Assembly: GCF_022568835.1 (NCBI RefSeq)
Contig: NZ_JAKZHV010000001.1
Location: forward strand, 496,001-560,000
Direction of reading: 5' to 3'
Length of the DNA: 64,000 nt
Source of the DNA: Arsenicicoccus piscis
GTDB lineage: Bacteria > Actinomycetota > Actinomycetes > Actinomycetales > Dermatophilaceae
Positions 16,964 through 25,325 of this stretch are shown piece after piece; position 1 is the stretch's first letter, and each line of letters opens with the position of its first letter. Below the pieces are notes generated by a model that did no database searches, was not told where the DNA came from, and saw only the letters and a list, made by a program, of their open reading frames with translations. The position numbers and the translations under genes were made by a program.

Positions 16964-17548
16964 ATGACGCCGAGCAGTGCGGACCGACCCGAGGCTCCCC
17001 TGCCCGAGGCTTCCGTGGCGGAGCGGCTCGAGGCGCTCCGGCGGGCCGGGGGTCTGGGCGAGGCGTTGGCGCTGTTCGACGCGTGCCCGGCGGTGCCGGT
17101 CGAGCAGATGCTCGGGAGCTGGCGCGGCGAGGGCGTCCGCACCGGTCACCCGCTCGCCGGCGTGCTCGAGGCAAGCGGCTGGCACGGCAAACGATTCGAG
17201 AGCACGGAGGACGTGCATCCGCTCGTATTCGGCTTTGGCACAACGCTTTTCAGCGTCAACCTCGCTCTGATCCCCCTGTCGGCCACCGTCCGCGTCGGCT
17301 TGATGGTGCCTCGGCCCCTCGTCGAGACTGTCGGGCGTCGGGCGCTGCGGCTCGCGCGGACATCGAGGCCCGCCGCCCGCCTGCGGATGATGGAGCACCG
17401 TGGTGTCGTGACGGCGACGATGGTCTACGACGCGCTGCCGATCAACGACCACTTCCGGCGGGTGACGGACGACACCATGCTCGGCGTCATGGACCGCCGC
17501 GGCGACGAGCGGCCGTTCGTGTTCGTCCTGCGACGCGAGCTCCCCTGA
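16964..17548 (+). CDS. GXWXG / DUF4334 domain protein
   Basis: A 194-residue protein of the GXWXG-DUF4334 pair. The N-terminal half has the name-giving motif (MLGSWRGEGVRTGHP, residues about 48-62). The C-terminal half contains AARLRMMEHRGVVTATMVYD and the ending DDTMLGVMDRRG, typical of DUF4334. It has no signal peptide or cofactor motif and no known biochemical function. I chose ATG 16964 over an upstream frame because the upstream part would translate the dispersed repeat. It is not closely spaced to the neighbours. Confidence 0.82.
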   Translation: MTPSSADRPEAPLPEASVAERLEALRRAGGLGEALALFDACPAVPVEQMLGSWRGEGVRTGHPLAGVLEASGWHGKRFESTEDVHPLVFGFGTTLFSVNLALIPLSATVRVGLMVPRPLVETVGRRALRLARTSRPAARLRMMEHRGVVTATMVYDALPINDHFRRVTDDTMLGVMDRRGDERPFVFVLRRELP

Positions 17549-17625
17549 CCACCGAGATCCCCTGACCGTCAAGCCAAGACACCAGCCCGTAGACCGGCCC
17601 ACCGGGACGTGCCAGACTGGGCGAG

Positions 17626-18579
17626 ATGGGTACTGGCACAGGGGATTTCGAGCTGACGATGGACGAGCTGAGAGCGGTCGCCGGGTTTGCGGCGGCGTGC
17701 GCGGAGCCGGCGCTGGTGCTCTACGCGAGGGAGGTCCCGGACGACGACCGACCGGCTGAGGCGCTCGCCGCGGCGAAGATCTTCGCCGAGGGTGGCCGGC
17801 GGTCGCGGCTGCAGCGCACCGCAGCCGTCGCCGCCAACAAGGCCGCGGCCGAGGCGCCGACCGAGACGGCCAGACAGGCGGCCTACGCCGCCGGGGCCGC
17901 GGCAGCCTCCGCCTATCTGCACCCGCTCGCCAAGGCGACGCAGCTGGGCCACCTGCTCGGCCCGGCCGCGCACACCGCCCGAGCGGCCGAGCTCTGGCGC
18001 GGGGACGACCCGGTGGTGGCCGAGTACGTCATCGCGGCGGCCGCCCAGCGGGCCACCCCGCAGGTGCTGGACGTGCTCAGCCGTTACCCGCGAGCGTCCG
18101 AGGGCCGCAGCCGCGTCGCCGCCCTCACCCGACGGCTCGACAGCCTGCTGCGCGACCCGGCACCGACCCCGCGGGTGGTCGACGACGCGGGACCGTTCTT
18201 CCACGGGACGCGGGCCGACGTGCAGGTCGGCGACCTGCTGAGCCCCGGGTGGCGGTCGAACTACGGGTCGCGGCGGACGTCCAACAACATCTACGTGACG
18301 GCCAGCGCCCAGGGCGCTCCGCTCGCCGCGGCGCTCGCCCAGGGCGACGGCCCGCCGCGTGTCTACCGCGTCGAGCCGCTCGGCACCCTCGAGGACGACC
18401 CGAACGTCACGGACAAGCGCTTCCCCGGCAACCCGACCCGGTCCTACCGCACCAAGCAGCCGCTGCGCGTGCTCGAGGAGATCCGGGACTTCGAGCGGGT
18501 CCCGCCCGAGCGGGTCGAGGCCATCCGCGCGAGCCTGGGTCAGCTAGCCGAGCTGGGCATCGAGGCGATGGACGACTGA
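17626..18579 (+). CDS. arr: Rifampin ADP-ribosyltransferase (Arr) with Imm5-like N-terminal extension
   Basis: A 317-residue two-domain protein. Residues about 188-312 are a complete Arr domain: FFHGTRADVQVGDLL (His192), YGSRRTSNNIYVT (NAD-pocket Tyr) and EDDPNVTDKRFPGNPTRSYR (catalytic-site Asp). Arr inactivates rifamycins by ADP-ribosylating the C23 hydroxyl. Usual Arr proteins are only about 140 residues. The extra 185 residues are an Ala-rich helical domain related to the protein at 3411-3920. No RAE was found upstream. Its last 40 bp overlap the 3' end of the convergent kinase gene. It lies 2 kb from helR, consistent with a rifamycin-tolerance locus. Confidence 0.88.
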   Translation: MGTGTGDFELTMDELRAVAGFAAACAEPALVLYAREVPDDDRPAEALAAAKIFAEGGRRSRLQRTAAVAANKAAAEAPTETARQAAYAAGAAAASAYLHPLAKATQLGHLLGPAAHTARAAELWRGDDPVVAEYVIAAAAQRATPQVLDVLSRYPRASEGRSRVAALTRRLDSLLRDPAPTPRVVDDAGPFFHGTRADVQVGDLLSPGWRSNYGSRRTSNNIYVTASAQGAPLAAALAQGDGPPRVYRVEPLGTLEDDPNVTDKRFPGNPTRSYRTKQPLRVLEEIRDFERVPPERVEAIRASLGQLAELGIEAMDD

Positions 18580-20051
18580 GCCCGCCGTGTGGGTGCCGGC
18601 GCGGCCCCGCCGCACCACGCAGCGTCGGGCTCAGAGCTCTCGGTAGCGCCGCTCGGGCCGGCCGGTCGTGCCGTACTGGTTGCGCACACGATTCCGGGCA
18701 GCATCGGGCCGAGCACTCGCGCGTGGCGGATGCCCAGCCCGTGCGTGGCCACGTCGCTGGAGGTGATGCCGCCCTTGGCGATGACGAATCGCGGTGGGGC
18801 TGCGGCCAGCACGCCTTGCACGGTGGCGATGATGGCGGCAGAGACCTCGCGGGCGATCCGCAGGCTGTCGGTAGCTGATGCACCCGTGCGCAGTGCGCGA
18901 GTGGTGCTGACGATGACCTGACCGTGGTCCAAGGCGGCTGCCGCACGGTCTACGACATCACGGAGGTGGCTGTCGCGACGGTCGGGGTCGAGCACCTGCT
19001 CCACCTCGATCTCGATGCGGGTCACCTCGGGATGCTCGAGGGTCAGTGTCTCGAGCTGTCGAGTGGTGGTCGGCACGTGCGAGCCCACCACTATCAGTCC
19101 ACTCCGAGGCTGGGGCGGTCGCTCGGCGAAGATCCCGGCGGCTTCGAGTGGTGCGTGCGCTCTCTGCCCGATCCGCGTCCTCGGGAAGGGCGGATCGACG
19201 CGATAGAGGAACGACTTCCCCTCAGCGACAACGCTTTCCACAGCCGCCGCCACCACGAGCAGGTCGGACTCGACCGCCGCGTCGACGACGACGGGAACCC
19301 CGTCGGTGACGCCGCGGAGGATCTCGGCGACCGCCTCCGGGCCGCGCCTGATCTGCGCCAGGGTGAGGGCCACCACGGTGTCAGCAGGGATGCGCCCCTC
19401 GGACTTCTCGGCCACGTAGTCCCGCAGGTTCGACGAGTGGTAGCCGAAGGTGGCGTCCTTCGCGAACTCGGTCTGGGCGCTCGGGATGGCCTCGCCGTCG
19501 ACCACGTAGTAGTGCTCGGAGTCGATCGTGACCCGCCCGGCGTCCGGGAACGCGGGGACGAGGAGGACACCGTCCGGTGCGGGCTGCCCTGCGGCGACGA
19601 GCTCCTCGGCGAGCACTTCGGTCTCGAGGGGGTAGTGGCCACGCAGCGTGCTGTCGCTGCGGCTCACCAGCTCGACCTGCAGACCCATGTCCGCCGCGGC
19701 GGCCAGTGCTGCCGTGGCGACCTCGTGGTTGACCCGCTCGGCGTCCGCCGGGTCAAGGCTGCGGCTGTTGGTCATCACGTAGACCGCGGGCCGGTCCTGG
19801 GCGAAGGCCCAGCGGAAGTCCTCGACATCCCACGCCGTCACGACCGGTAGATCGGCCACGGACTGGGTGCCGGTCGGGTCGTCGTCCAGGACCACCAGCA
19901 CGCGCCCGGCGCGACGCACCGACTCGGCCAGCTCCCCGGCATCGATCGAGACGGGCGGCGGGACGTCCGCCAGGAGCTCCTTGAGTGTCTCATCTGATGT
20001 CAGATATCTGATCTGTTCATCTATGGTGCTGGTTGCAAGCCCGCCTGTCAA
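18540..20051 (-). pseudogene. Four-carbon acid sugar kinase (OtnK/DUF1537 family), C-terminus replaced
   Basis: Two-domain kinase of the four-carbon acid sugar family. The N-terminal domain has VVLDDDPTGTQSV (residues about 53-65) and SRSDSTLRGHYPLE; the C-terminal nucleotide domain has VVGSHVPTTTRQ, VIAKGGITSSDVATHGL and VLGPMLPGIV. Family members continue about 35 residues past this point with a conserved ending (GPESRF...VVFPGNVG). Here the frame instead enters unrelated Ser/Ala/Arg-rich sequence after GIV at about 18690 and overlaps the Arr gene. The 3' end appears to have been lost in a rearrangement, so activity is doubtful. It overlaps the GntR regulator gene by 4 nt. Confidence 0.7.
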
Positions 20052-20755
20052 TGGGTCGCCCAGTGGCTTCTGAGGTCGCGCAGGTCCTCGGCGGTCTGCG
20101 CCATGTGATCCCCCATCGCGCGCCGGGCGGCCTCGGCCGAGCCGGCCTCCAGGGCGGCGAGCACCCGCTCGTGCTGGGCGATCGCGTTGATCTGGACCTG
20201 GTGCACCGCGCTCGTCTCCCGTCGACCCTCGAGCAGGATCGCCTGAATCGGGTCGAACACCCGGCGGATGAATTCGTTTCCGGTGGAGGCGAACACGATG
20301 TTGTGGAACGCGATGTCCGCCCGCACGAACTCCTCCAGATCGCCGGACAAGTTCGCCGCCTTCATCTGCGCCAGCTCGGTGCGCAGCTGGTCAAGATGCT
20401 CGGGAGCGCGGCGGTCCGCAGCCAGGCCGGCTGCACCGACCTCGATGATCTCGCGCATCTCCACCAGCTGTCGCGAGACCTCGCGCTCCCCCAGGCGGTG
20501 CATCACAGCCCGGATGATCGGCGCCATCGCAGACCACTCGTTCACCGGGTTGACCACGCCCCGCTTGCCGTGGACCGCTCGCACCACGCCCTGGGACTGC
20601 AGCAGCTTCAGCGCCTCACGCGCGGTGAGCCGGGAGACCGACAGGTCCTCGGCGATCGTGGCCTCCGGCTCGAGCTCGGATCCCGGCGCCAGATCGCCGT
20701 TCACGATGCGCTCGAGGAGGGCGTCTGCTACCTCCTGGGCCCGGGAGCTGGACAT
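20048..20755 (-). CDS. FadR-subfamily (FCD) GntR transcription regulator
   Basis: A 235-residue regulator. The winged helix (residues 1-70) includes LEPEATIAEDLSVSRLTAREALKLLQSQGVV, and the FCD effector domain (about 85-225) has the metal-ligand pattern of Asp/His residues (RADIAFHNIVF and the later MGDHMAQ). It starts the operon with the sugar-acid kinase (4-nt overlap). In this family it would be a repressor relieved by a sugar acid. A perfect dyad, tcagatatctga, lies at 20000-20011 inside the kinase 5' coding region, and another lies upstream at 20773. Confidence 0.9.
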   Translation of the reverse strand: MSSSRAQEVADALLERIVNGDLAPGSELEPEATIAEDLSVSRLTAREALKLLQSQGVVRAVHGKRGVVNPVNEWSAMAPIIRAVMHRLGEREVSRQLVEMREIIEVGAAGLAADRRAPEHLDQLRTELAQMKAANLSGDLEEFVRADIAFHNIVFASTGNEFIRRVFDPIQAILLEGRRETSAVHQVQINAIAQHERVLAALEAGSAEAARRAMGDHMAQTAEDLRDLRSHWATH

Positions 20756-20772
20756 GCGTGCATTCTCGCACG

Positions 20773-20789
20773 CAGCCGATCATCGGCTG
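20773..20789. repeat. Perfect 17-bp dyad CAGCCGAT-C-ATCGGCTG
   Basis: The dyad sits 18 bp upstream of the GntR start codon and overlaps the stop codon of the PIN-like gene. It could be the GntR autoregulatory operator or, as an RNA hairpin (CAGCCG stem), the terminator of the XRE/ImmA/PIN operon. There is no T-tract on either side. Confidence 0.55.
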
Positions 20790-21388
20790 GGCCAGGGCGG
20801 GCTGTCGAGCAGCGGGGTCGAGCGGATGTTCTTGGGGAGGCTCTCGTCGAGACCTGCCATCCTGTCGTAGCGCTGTCGGAGAATCGCCTTGTCCTTGATG
20901 GCGCCGGCCTCGATCGCCCAGCGCAGAATTTGAATCGAGTCCACGACCTGGATGGAACCCGGCACACTCAGGCGCCTCAGGCGGGCCGCCTCCCTGGCGA
21001 TGAGCTGTTGCGCGGGCCCATCGTCGCAGCACAGCACAACCTCCCGCCCAACCTGAGCCTCGACCGAGGCGTGCAGCAGAGCCATCTTCTCCCCGAGGTC
21101 CTGACGGACCCGCTGCACGGCTTCCAGATCCTGGCGCAAGACGTCCCGCGCGGCCTGCTCCAAGGCCGGCGTGGGATCGTCCGGTAACTCAACGATGAGC
21201 TTGGGTGCGACCTTCCGCCAGACGTCGGGCGCCGAGCTGAACTGAGGTCGGCGCCTCGGAACATCGAAGACCTCCGCGCACACCGCTTGCGGTGCGTGGA
21301 TCGGCTGACCCGCCAACGCCCCGAAGAACCAGCGCTCGGTGTTGGTGGCGAAGAACTTGAGGACCGGACCGGTGTCGACGATATACAT
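20780..21388 (-). CDS. PIN-like domain protein, third gene of XRE-ImmA operon
   Basis: A 202-residue protein beginning MYIVDTGPVLKFF, which matches the first strand and acidic residue of PIN nucleases. A central acidic motif (LCCDDGPAQQLIAREAARL) and the later VVDSIQILRWAIEAG fit the second and third acidic positions and helices of the fold. It is longer than VapC toxins (about 130), with an extra helical segment in the middle. Its ATG directly follows the TAG of the ImmA/IrrE gene, so it is co-translated. An RNase toxin or effector role is plausible but inferred. Confidence 0.6.
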   Translation of the reverse strand: MYIVDTGPVLKFFATNTERWFFGALAGQPIHAPQAVCAEVFDVPRRRPQFSSAPDVWRKVAPKLIVELPDDPTPALEQAARDVLRQDLEAVQRVRQDLGEKMALLHASVEAQVGREVVLCCDDGPAQQLIAREAARLRRLSVPGSIQVVDSIQILRWAIEAGAIKDKAILRQRYDRMAGLDESLPKNIRSTPLLDSPPWPSR

Positions 21389-22228
21389 CTACTCGTCGTT
21401 CGTCACGGTGCCCAGGAGCTCGTCCAGCTCGATGCTCGACAGTCCTCCCGCACCAGCACGCGGTCGGATGGCGACCTGGATGGTCTCGGGTGCTCGCGGC
21501 TCGATGCCTTCATCGGCGAGCTCCTGCCGGACCCCCTGGACGTCGTCGGTCGATCCATTCAGCCGGGCAATGGTCGCCGCCGACACAACCCCCTCGGCAT
21601 ACGCAGAGATCGCCCGCGTCAGCAGTCGCTGCGGTGGGCTCTTCGTATCGGACTCGACCTGGAGCGTTCGATAAAGCGGCGACCATCCGAAACGGGTCGC
21701 CAATCGGGGGGTGGTCAACCTCGTCCAGTCAACACAGGTCCGCTCGTCGATGAGGCCGGCCTCACGCAGTTGAATGGCAGCGATGGCGGCCGACACGCGA
21801 TGCGTCTGCACGAGGTCGGACAGGAGGCGTTCATCGACCTCCCTGCTGCGCGCGTGGGACTCGACCGCCTCGAGCGGGAGCAACAGGTGTCGAGCAAAGG
21901 CGTCGGCCCGCACCTCTTCAGGGCTGCGCTCAGCCCAGCGGGTTCGCGCAGTCGCGTCACGCAGGTCGTCAAACCAGATATGCCCCAGCTCGTGGGCGAT
22001 CGTCGAGCGCTGGCGCATCGGATTGCGGCTGCGGGCGACACCGATAATTGTCGTCCCGCCATGTCGCACGGTCATGCCGTGCGCTTCATCGCTCCCATCG
22101 AGGACGGTGATGTCGCATTCACACTTTTGCTCGACCACCGTGATCAGGTCCAGGAGTGGCTGAGACCCGAGCCCGTGCTTCTCCCTGAAGGCCTGCGCGC
22201 CGTGCCGACCGAGTGCCTCACCGCTCAC
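21389..22228 (-). CDS. ImmA/IrrE-family metallopeptidase
   Basis: A 279-residue zinc peptidase. The motif HELGHIWF (residues about 79-86) gives the two zinc His and the catalytic Glu, and the downstream EVRADAFARHLLLP supplies the third ligand region. The C-terminal 100 residues are helical and of unknown role. Proteins of this family cleave partner XRE repressors (ImmR, DdrO). Here the GTG start overlaps the stop of an XRE gene by 4 nt and the next gene is PIN-like, so the natural substrate is probably the adjacent repressor. Confidence 0.88.
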   Translation of the reverse strand: MSGEALGRHGAQAFREKHGLGSQPLLDLITVVEQKCECDITVLDGSDEAHGMTVRHGGTTIIGVARSRNPMRQRSTIAHELGHIWFDDLRDATARTRWAERSPEEVRADAFARHLLLPLEAVESHARSREVDERLLSDLVQTHRVSAAIAAIQLREAGLIDERTCVDWTRLTTPRLATRFGWSPLYRTLQVESDTKSPPQRLLTRAISAYAEGVVSAATIARLNGSTDDVQGVRQELADEGIEPRAPETIQVAIRPRAGAGGLSSIELDELLGTVTNDE

Positions 22229-22554
22229 GCCGCGCTGCCGAAGCCTTGGCGATCGAGATGATCAGACAGCTCTAGGTAGCTGGTCAACTCCTCCAGCATC
22301 GCCTCCACGGCCTCGCCATCGGCACGGGCGGCGGAGACCGCCTCCGTCCTGACATGGGATGTCCCCGTCACCTCACCGACGGTTGCACCGATCGCGTCTG
22401 CAATCGCGACGATCTCGATCGCACTGGGTTGGCGCGCGCCGGACTCGATGCGCGACCACGTGGATTGCGACAGCCCACTCTCGCGCTCTGCGTCACGCTG
22501 GCTGAGGCCCGAACGCTCGCGCAGGCGCCGCACTCTCTCGTGCACTGCTTCCAT
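22225..22554 (-). CDS. XRE-family helix-turn-helix regulator
   Basis: A 109-residue protein with an N-terminal HTH_3 domain (VRRLRERSGLSQRDAERE, then SQSTWSRIESGARQPS) and a C-terminal acidic helix. ATG 22554 was preferred over GTG 22563 because GGGAG lies 8 nt upstream of it. First gene of the XRE-ImmA/IrrE-PIN operon, with overlapping or abutting stop/start pairs throughout. It is probably the autorepressor and the target of the peptidase. An imperfect dyad lies 18 bp upstream. Confidence 0.88.
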   Translation of the reverse strand: MEAVHERVRRLRERSGLSQRDAERESGLSQSTWSRIESGARQPSAIEIVAIADAIGATVGEVTGTSHVRTEAVSAARADGEAVEAMLEELTSYLELSDHLDRQGFGSAA

Positions 22555-22571
22555 CTGAATCACTCCCCTCT

Positions 22572-22589
22572 CATGTTGATTCTGACATG
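22572..22589. promoter_or_regulatory. Possible operator of XRE operon
   Basis: CATGT-N8-ACATG lies just upstream of the XRE start, where a self-binding site would be expected. The arms are only 5 bp, so confidence is low. Confidence 0.3.
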
Positions 22590-22703
22590 CCGGGCTGAGA
22601 GAGCCATGAACATTTCCCCAGGTCGCGTCGATCCAGCTCGTTCGCCAACTGGCGCCTCGCGTGCAAGCGCATGCTGGGCCGCGACGTCAGGGGCAAGTGC
22701 CCG

Positions 22704-22916
22704 CTAGTCGATCGCCGTCAGCGCGGAGCCCTTGTGCGCCGCAACGTGATCGGTCTTGTCGCTCTTGATCTCGTACTGCGGGTCGGCGTCACTGGCGCGA
22801 TGCGTGTGGCCCTTGTAGTCGAAGTCGGACGTGTGGACCTTGATGATCCTCCCCGAGACGTGCCCGGCCTCGGAGTTCCACCTCACGTGGTCCCCCACCG
22901 CGAATCGCTTGCTCAT
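22704..22916 (-). CDS. DUF2945 (Hva1-type Tudor-like) small protein
   Basis: A 70-residue basic protein with the DUF2945 pattern: KRFAVGDHVRWNSEAGHVSG at the start, then KVHTSDFDYKGHTHRAS and PQYEIKSDKTDHVAAHKGSAL. It is a small SH3/Tudor-like barrel of unknown function, common in actinobacteria and rhizobia. It is monocistronic, with a ribosome binding site GGAGG upstream (22917-22928). The 140 bp on its 3' side, up to the XRE gene, hold no recognisable gene. Confidence 0.85.
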   Translation of the reverse strand: MSKRFAVGDHVRWNSEAGHVSGRIIKVHTSDFDYKGHTHRASDADPQYEIKSDKTDHVAAHKGSALTAID

Positions 22917-22957
22917 CTCCAGCCTCCTTGTTACGAACCAGACGACGGCACGGCCAC

Positions 22958-23772
22958 TCAGGTCTCGAGCCGCCGCATCAGGGCGAGGGCGTCGTGCGGA
23001 GCGCGGCCTTCTGCGCTGTTGTCGAAGTAGACCAGCACGTCACGTCCCTCGGCACGCCAACGATGACACCGCTGCGCCCAGGCCTCCAGGCTCGCCGGCT
23101 CATACCCGGAGCGGTAGAGCCGGGTGTGGCCGTGCAGGCGCACGTAGACCAGGTCCGTGGTCGCCACCTCGAACATCGGGTAACGGCCCGCCAGGTCCGA
23201 GACCACCATGGCGACGTCGTGCTCGGCGAGCAGCGCGTGGGCCTCGGGGTCGGCCCAGCTCGCGTGCCGCGGCTCGAGCGCGTGGCGCACCGGCCGGTCT
23301 ACCTCCGCCTGTACGAGTGCCCTTGCCGCAGTGACGTGTTCGTCGTGTCGAGCCGCCAGTCTCGCCAGCTCCCTGGTCGTCCGTGGGAGCAGGTCGAGGA
23401 AGTCCTGGACCCGTTCGGCGTCGAAGCGCAGGCTCGGCGGGAGCTGCCACAGGACGGACCGAGCCCGGGGCCGAGAGCCAACACTCCTGAGGCAAAGAAG
23501 TTGGCGAGCTCCTGCTCTACATCGGCCAGTCGCCGCACGTGCGTCACCAGCTTGGAGCCCTTCACCGCGAACGTGACCGCGGGTGCCTCCTCGTGCCAAC
23601 CGGCATAGGTGCTCGGGCGTTTCAGCGAGTAGAACGAGGCGTTGATCTCCAGGGTCGGGAAGTGCTCGGCGGCGTAGCGCAGCCGCTGTTTCGCCGGGAG
23701 CCCGTCGGGGTAGAAGTCTCCACGCCACTCGCTGTAGCTCCAGCCCGAGAGCCCGACCTTGATGGTTGCCAC
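22958..23772 (-). pseudogene. DUF72 family protein with single-base frameshift
   Basis: The frame from 23772 begins MATIKVGLSGWSYSEWRGDFYP and runs through LEINASFYSLKRP and AVKGSKLVTHVRRL, the classic DUF72 (YecE-like TIM barrel) start. It loses the family sequence at about 23459 (ALGPGLGPS). The second half continues one frame over with VLWQLPPSLRFDAERV, then DVLVYFDNSAEGRAPHDAL, the classic ending. One extra base restores the protein, as ggtccgtcctg would read ggtcccgtcctg. It is either a recent frameshift mutation or a missed base in a C run. Confidence 0.85.
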
Positions 23773-23799
23773 CTGGTCACCGTACGCCTTGGTCCTGCC

Positions 23800-25011
23800 C
23801 TAACGGCCGCCTGGGGCGACCAGCGACCAGCGCGACGAGCGGCCTTGGACCTCGGTGACGAGCTCGACCTGACCCGACGACGGGGCGGCAATGGCTACCG
23901 CTGCCCCTGGGACGCTCTCCACGACCGTCACGTGTGACCCCTCGACGATCGCCGTCCTCGTCGACCCTGCGGCGGTCGCTGCCACGACGTCGCTCGACCC
24001 CGTCACAACAACCAACACAGGGGCTGCTCGGCCGGGCTCGTCAAGACCGTCTAGGGCCCGAGTCGGCCTACCAGATGGGCCGACTCGGTGATCGTTCAGC
24101 TCCAACCGCCAGTGATAAGCATCCCGGCCGGCGCGTCCCACGACCGCGCAATGGTCTACGGAGCAGGAGAGGGCGAGCGCCCGGGCACTCGCGGTCTCGG
24201 CGGGCAGGGGCAGCGAGATCTGCCGCCACGGGCCCCGCGGCCGGTCCGCGCGCCACACGACGGGTTCCTCCCAGAGCTTCGGCAGGAGATGGGTGATCGA
24301 GCCCGCCACGACGTACTCGGCGTCCGTGCTGGTGACCGCCGCGGCAGTGGGCAGCGTGGTCGCGGTCGCCGCGGCAACCACGGGGTCGGTGCTCCGAACC
24401 CACTTCTGTCCCTGTGGGATCCACGACGTCACCTCCATGCCGAGCCCGGTCAGGTTCGACCAGGAGCCGATGATCATCGGACCCGCTGTCGTGACAGCAG
24501 CGCCGACGAGATCCCCCGCTCCATACCCGCCGAAGGTGTCGAAGAGCTGTGGCTGCTCCGAGATCCCGTCGAGGCTTCCACGCCAGACCGACCACCGCAC
24601 GTTGCCGTGCGCCCCCGCACGCACCCCGCCCAGCACGACAAGCGCGCCGTCCCGAGCGCTGATCGAGTGCAGCTGCGCCTGATATCCGTAGCCATCCGGC
24701 GAGCTCTGGATCGACACCTGCCTTGTGTCGTCACCTCGCTGCACGTCGAGCACGAACCGCCCTGTCGCGGTGACCTTCTCGCGGCCCACCACCAGGTCCG
24801 AGCCGTCCGCGACGAGCGCCAGGACCCGCTCCCCCGAGTCGGCAACCGGGGCCCAGTGCGGATCCTCGGTCGAGCTGCATGCCACGAGCACCCCGAGCAG
24901 GACCGCGCACCACCCGACCCCGAGAGCGTGACGAGCGCGACCACGACGGGGACCTCCGTAGTCAGCGTCTGTCGTGGGTTGTCGTCCTGCCTCCGGTCGC
25001 GCCGTCATCAT
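23800..25011 (-). CDS. Putative lipoprotein, beta-propeller-like
   Basis: A 403-residue secreted protein. A basic N-terminus, hydrophobic helix (WCAVLLGVLVAC) and lipobox GVLVAC give a predicted lipidated Cys at about residue 45. The mature part has repeated beta-strand segments with Trp/Gly signatures (WSVWRGSLDG, PVVWRADRPRGPWR), suggesting a propeller fold. I do not recognise the family. The ATG follows GGGGTGAG. Its 5' end abuts a truncated SDR gene, so its promoter may have been altered by that deletion. Confidence 0.72.
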   Translation of the reverse strand: MMTARPEAGRQPTTDADYGGPRRGRARHALGVGWCAVLLGVLVACSSTEDPHWAPVADSGERVLALVADGSDLVVGREKVTATGRFVLDVQRGDDTRQVSIQSSPDGYGYQAQLHSISARDGALVVLGGVRAGAHGNVRWSVWRGSLDGISEQPQLFDTFGGYGAGDLVGAAVTTAGPMIIGSWSNLTGLGMEVTSWIPQGQKWVRSTDPVVAAATATTLPTAAAVTSTDAEYVVAGSITHLLPKLWEEPVVWRADRPRGPWRQISLPLPAETASARALALSCSVDHCAVVGRAGRDAYHWRLELNDHRVGPSGRPTRALDGLDEPGRAAPVLVVVTGSSDVVAATAAGSTRTAIVEGSHVTVVESVPGAAVAIAAPSSGQVELVTEVQGRSSRWSLVAPGGR

Positions 25012-25253
25012 TACTCACCCCCGCTGCCACGACACAGGCGGGCGCATCGCGCTTCAGGCTTGCTGAGGTCAGCACGAACCGGAATCACCTGCACGCCAGG
25101 CAGTTTCGCTGCCAGCTGCTCGACGCGATCGCTCGATCTGACACCAACGATGTCGTAGCCCCTGGCGGCCAGCTGCCGCGCGATCTCGAAGCCGATCCCC
25201 GACGATGCCCCGGTGACAACTGCGAGTTCTCCCCATGTCCTCCATTGTGACAC
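25011..25253 (-). pseudogene. Truncated short-chain dehydrogenase (N-terminal fragment)
   Basis: The first 65 residues are a clear SDR start: ELAVVTGASSGIGFEIARQL (NAD(P)-binding TGxxxGIG) and a second strand YDIVGVRSSDRV, ending VIPVRADLSKPEA. The frame then becomes unrelated (RCARLCRGSGGE) and stops. The remaining about 180 residues, including the YxxxK active site, are missing. It is a deletion remnant next to the lipoprotein gene. Confidence 0.8.
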
Positions 25254-25325
25254 CGGGGTTCTCGCGCTCCGGCCGTGCCATGGTTGGCTATCGCTTCACC
25301 GATCGCGCTGCCCGGAGGACCGACG

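Noticed and set aside
17549..17625. RAE upstream of the Arr fusion
   Set aside because: I looked for a CTTGCG...CAAG dyad in the 77-bp gap and found none. Only helR has one.
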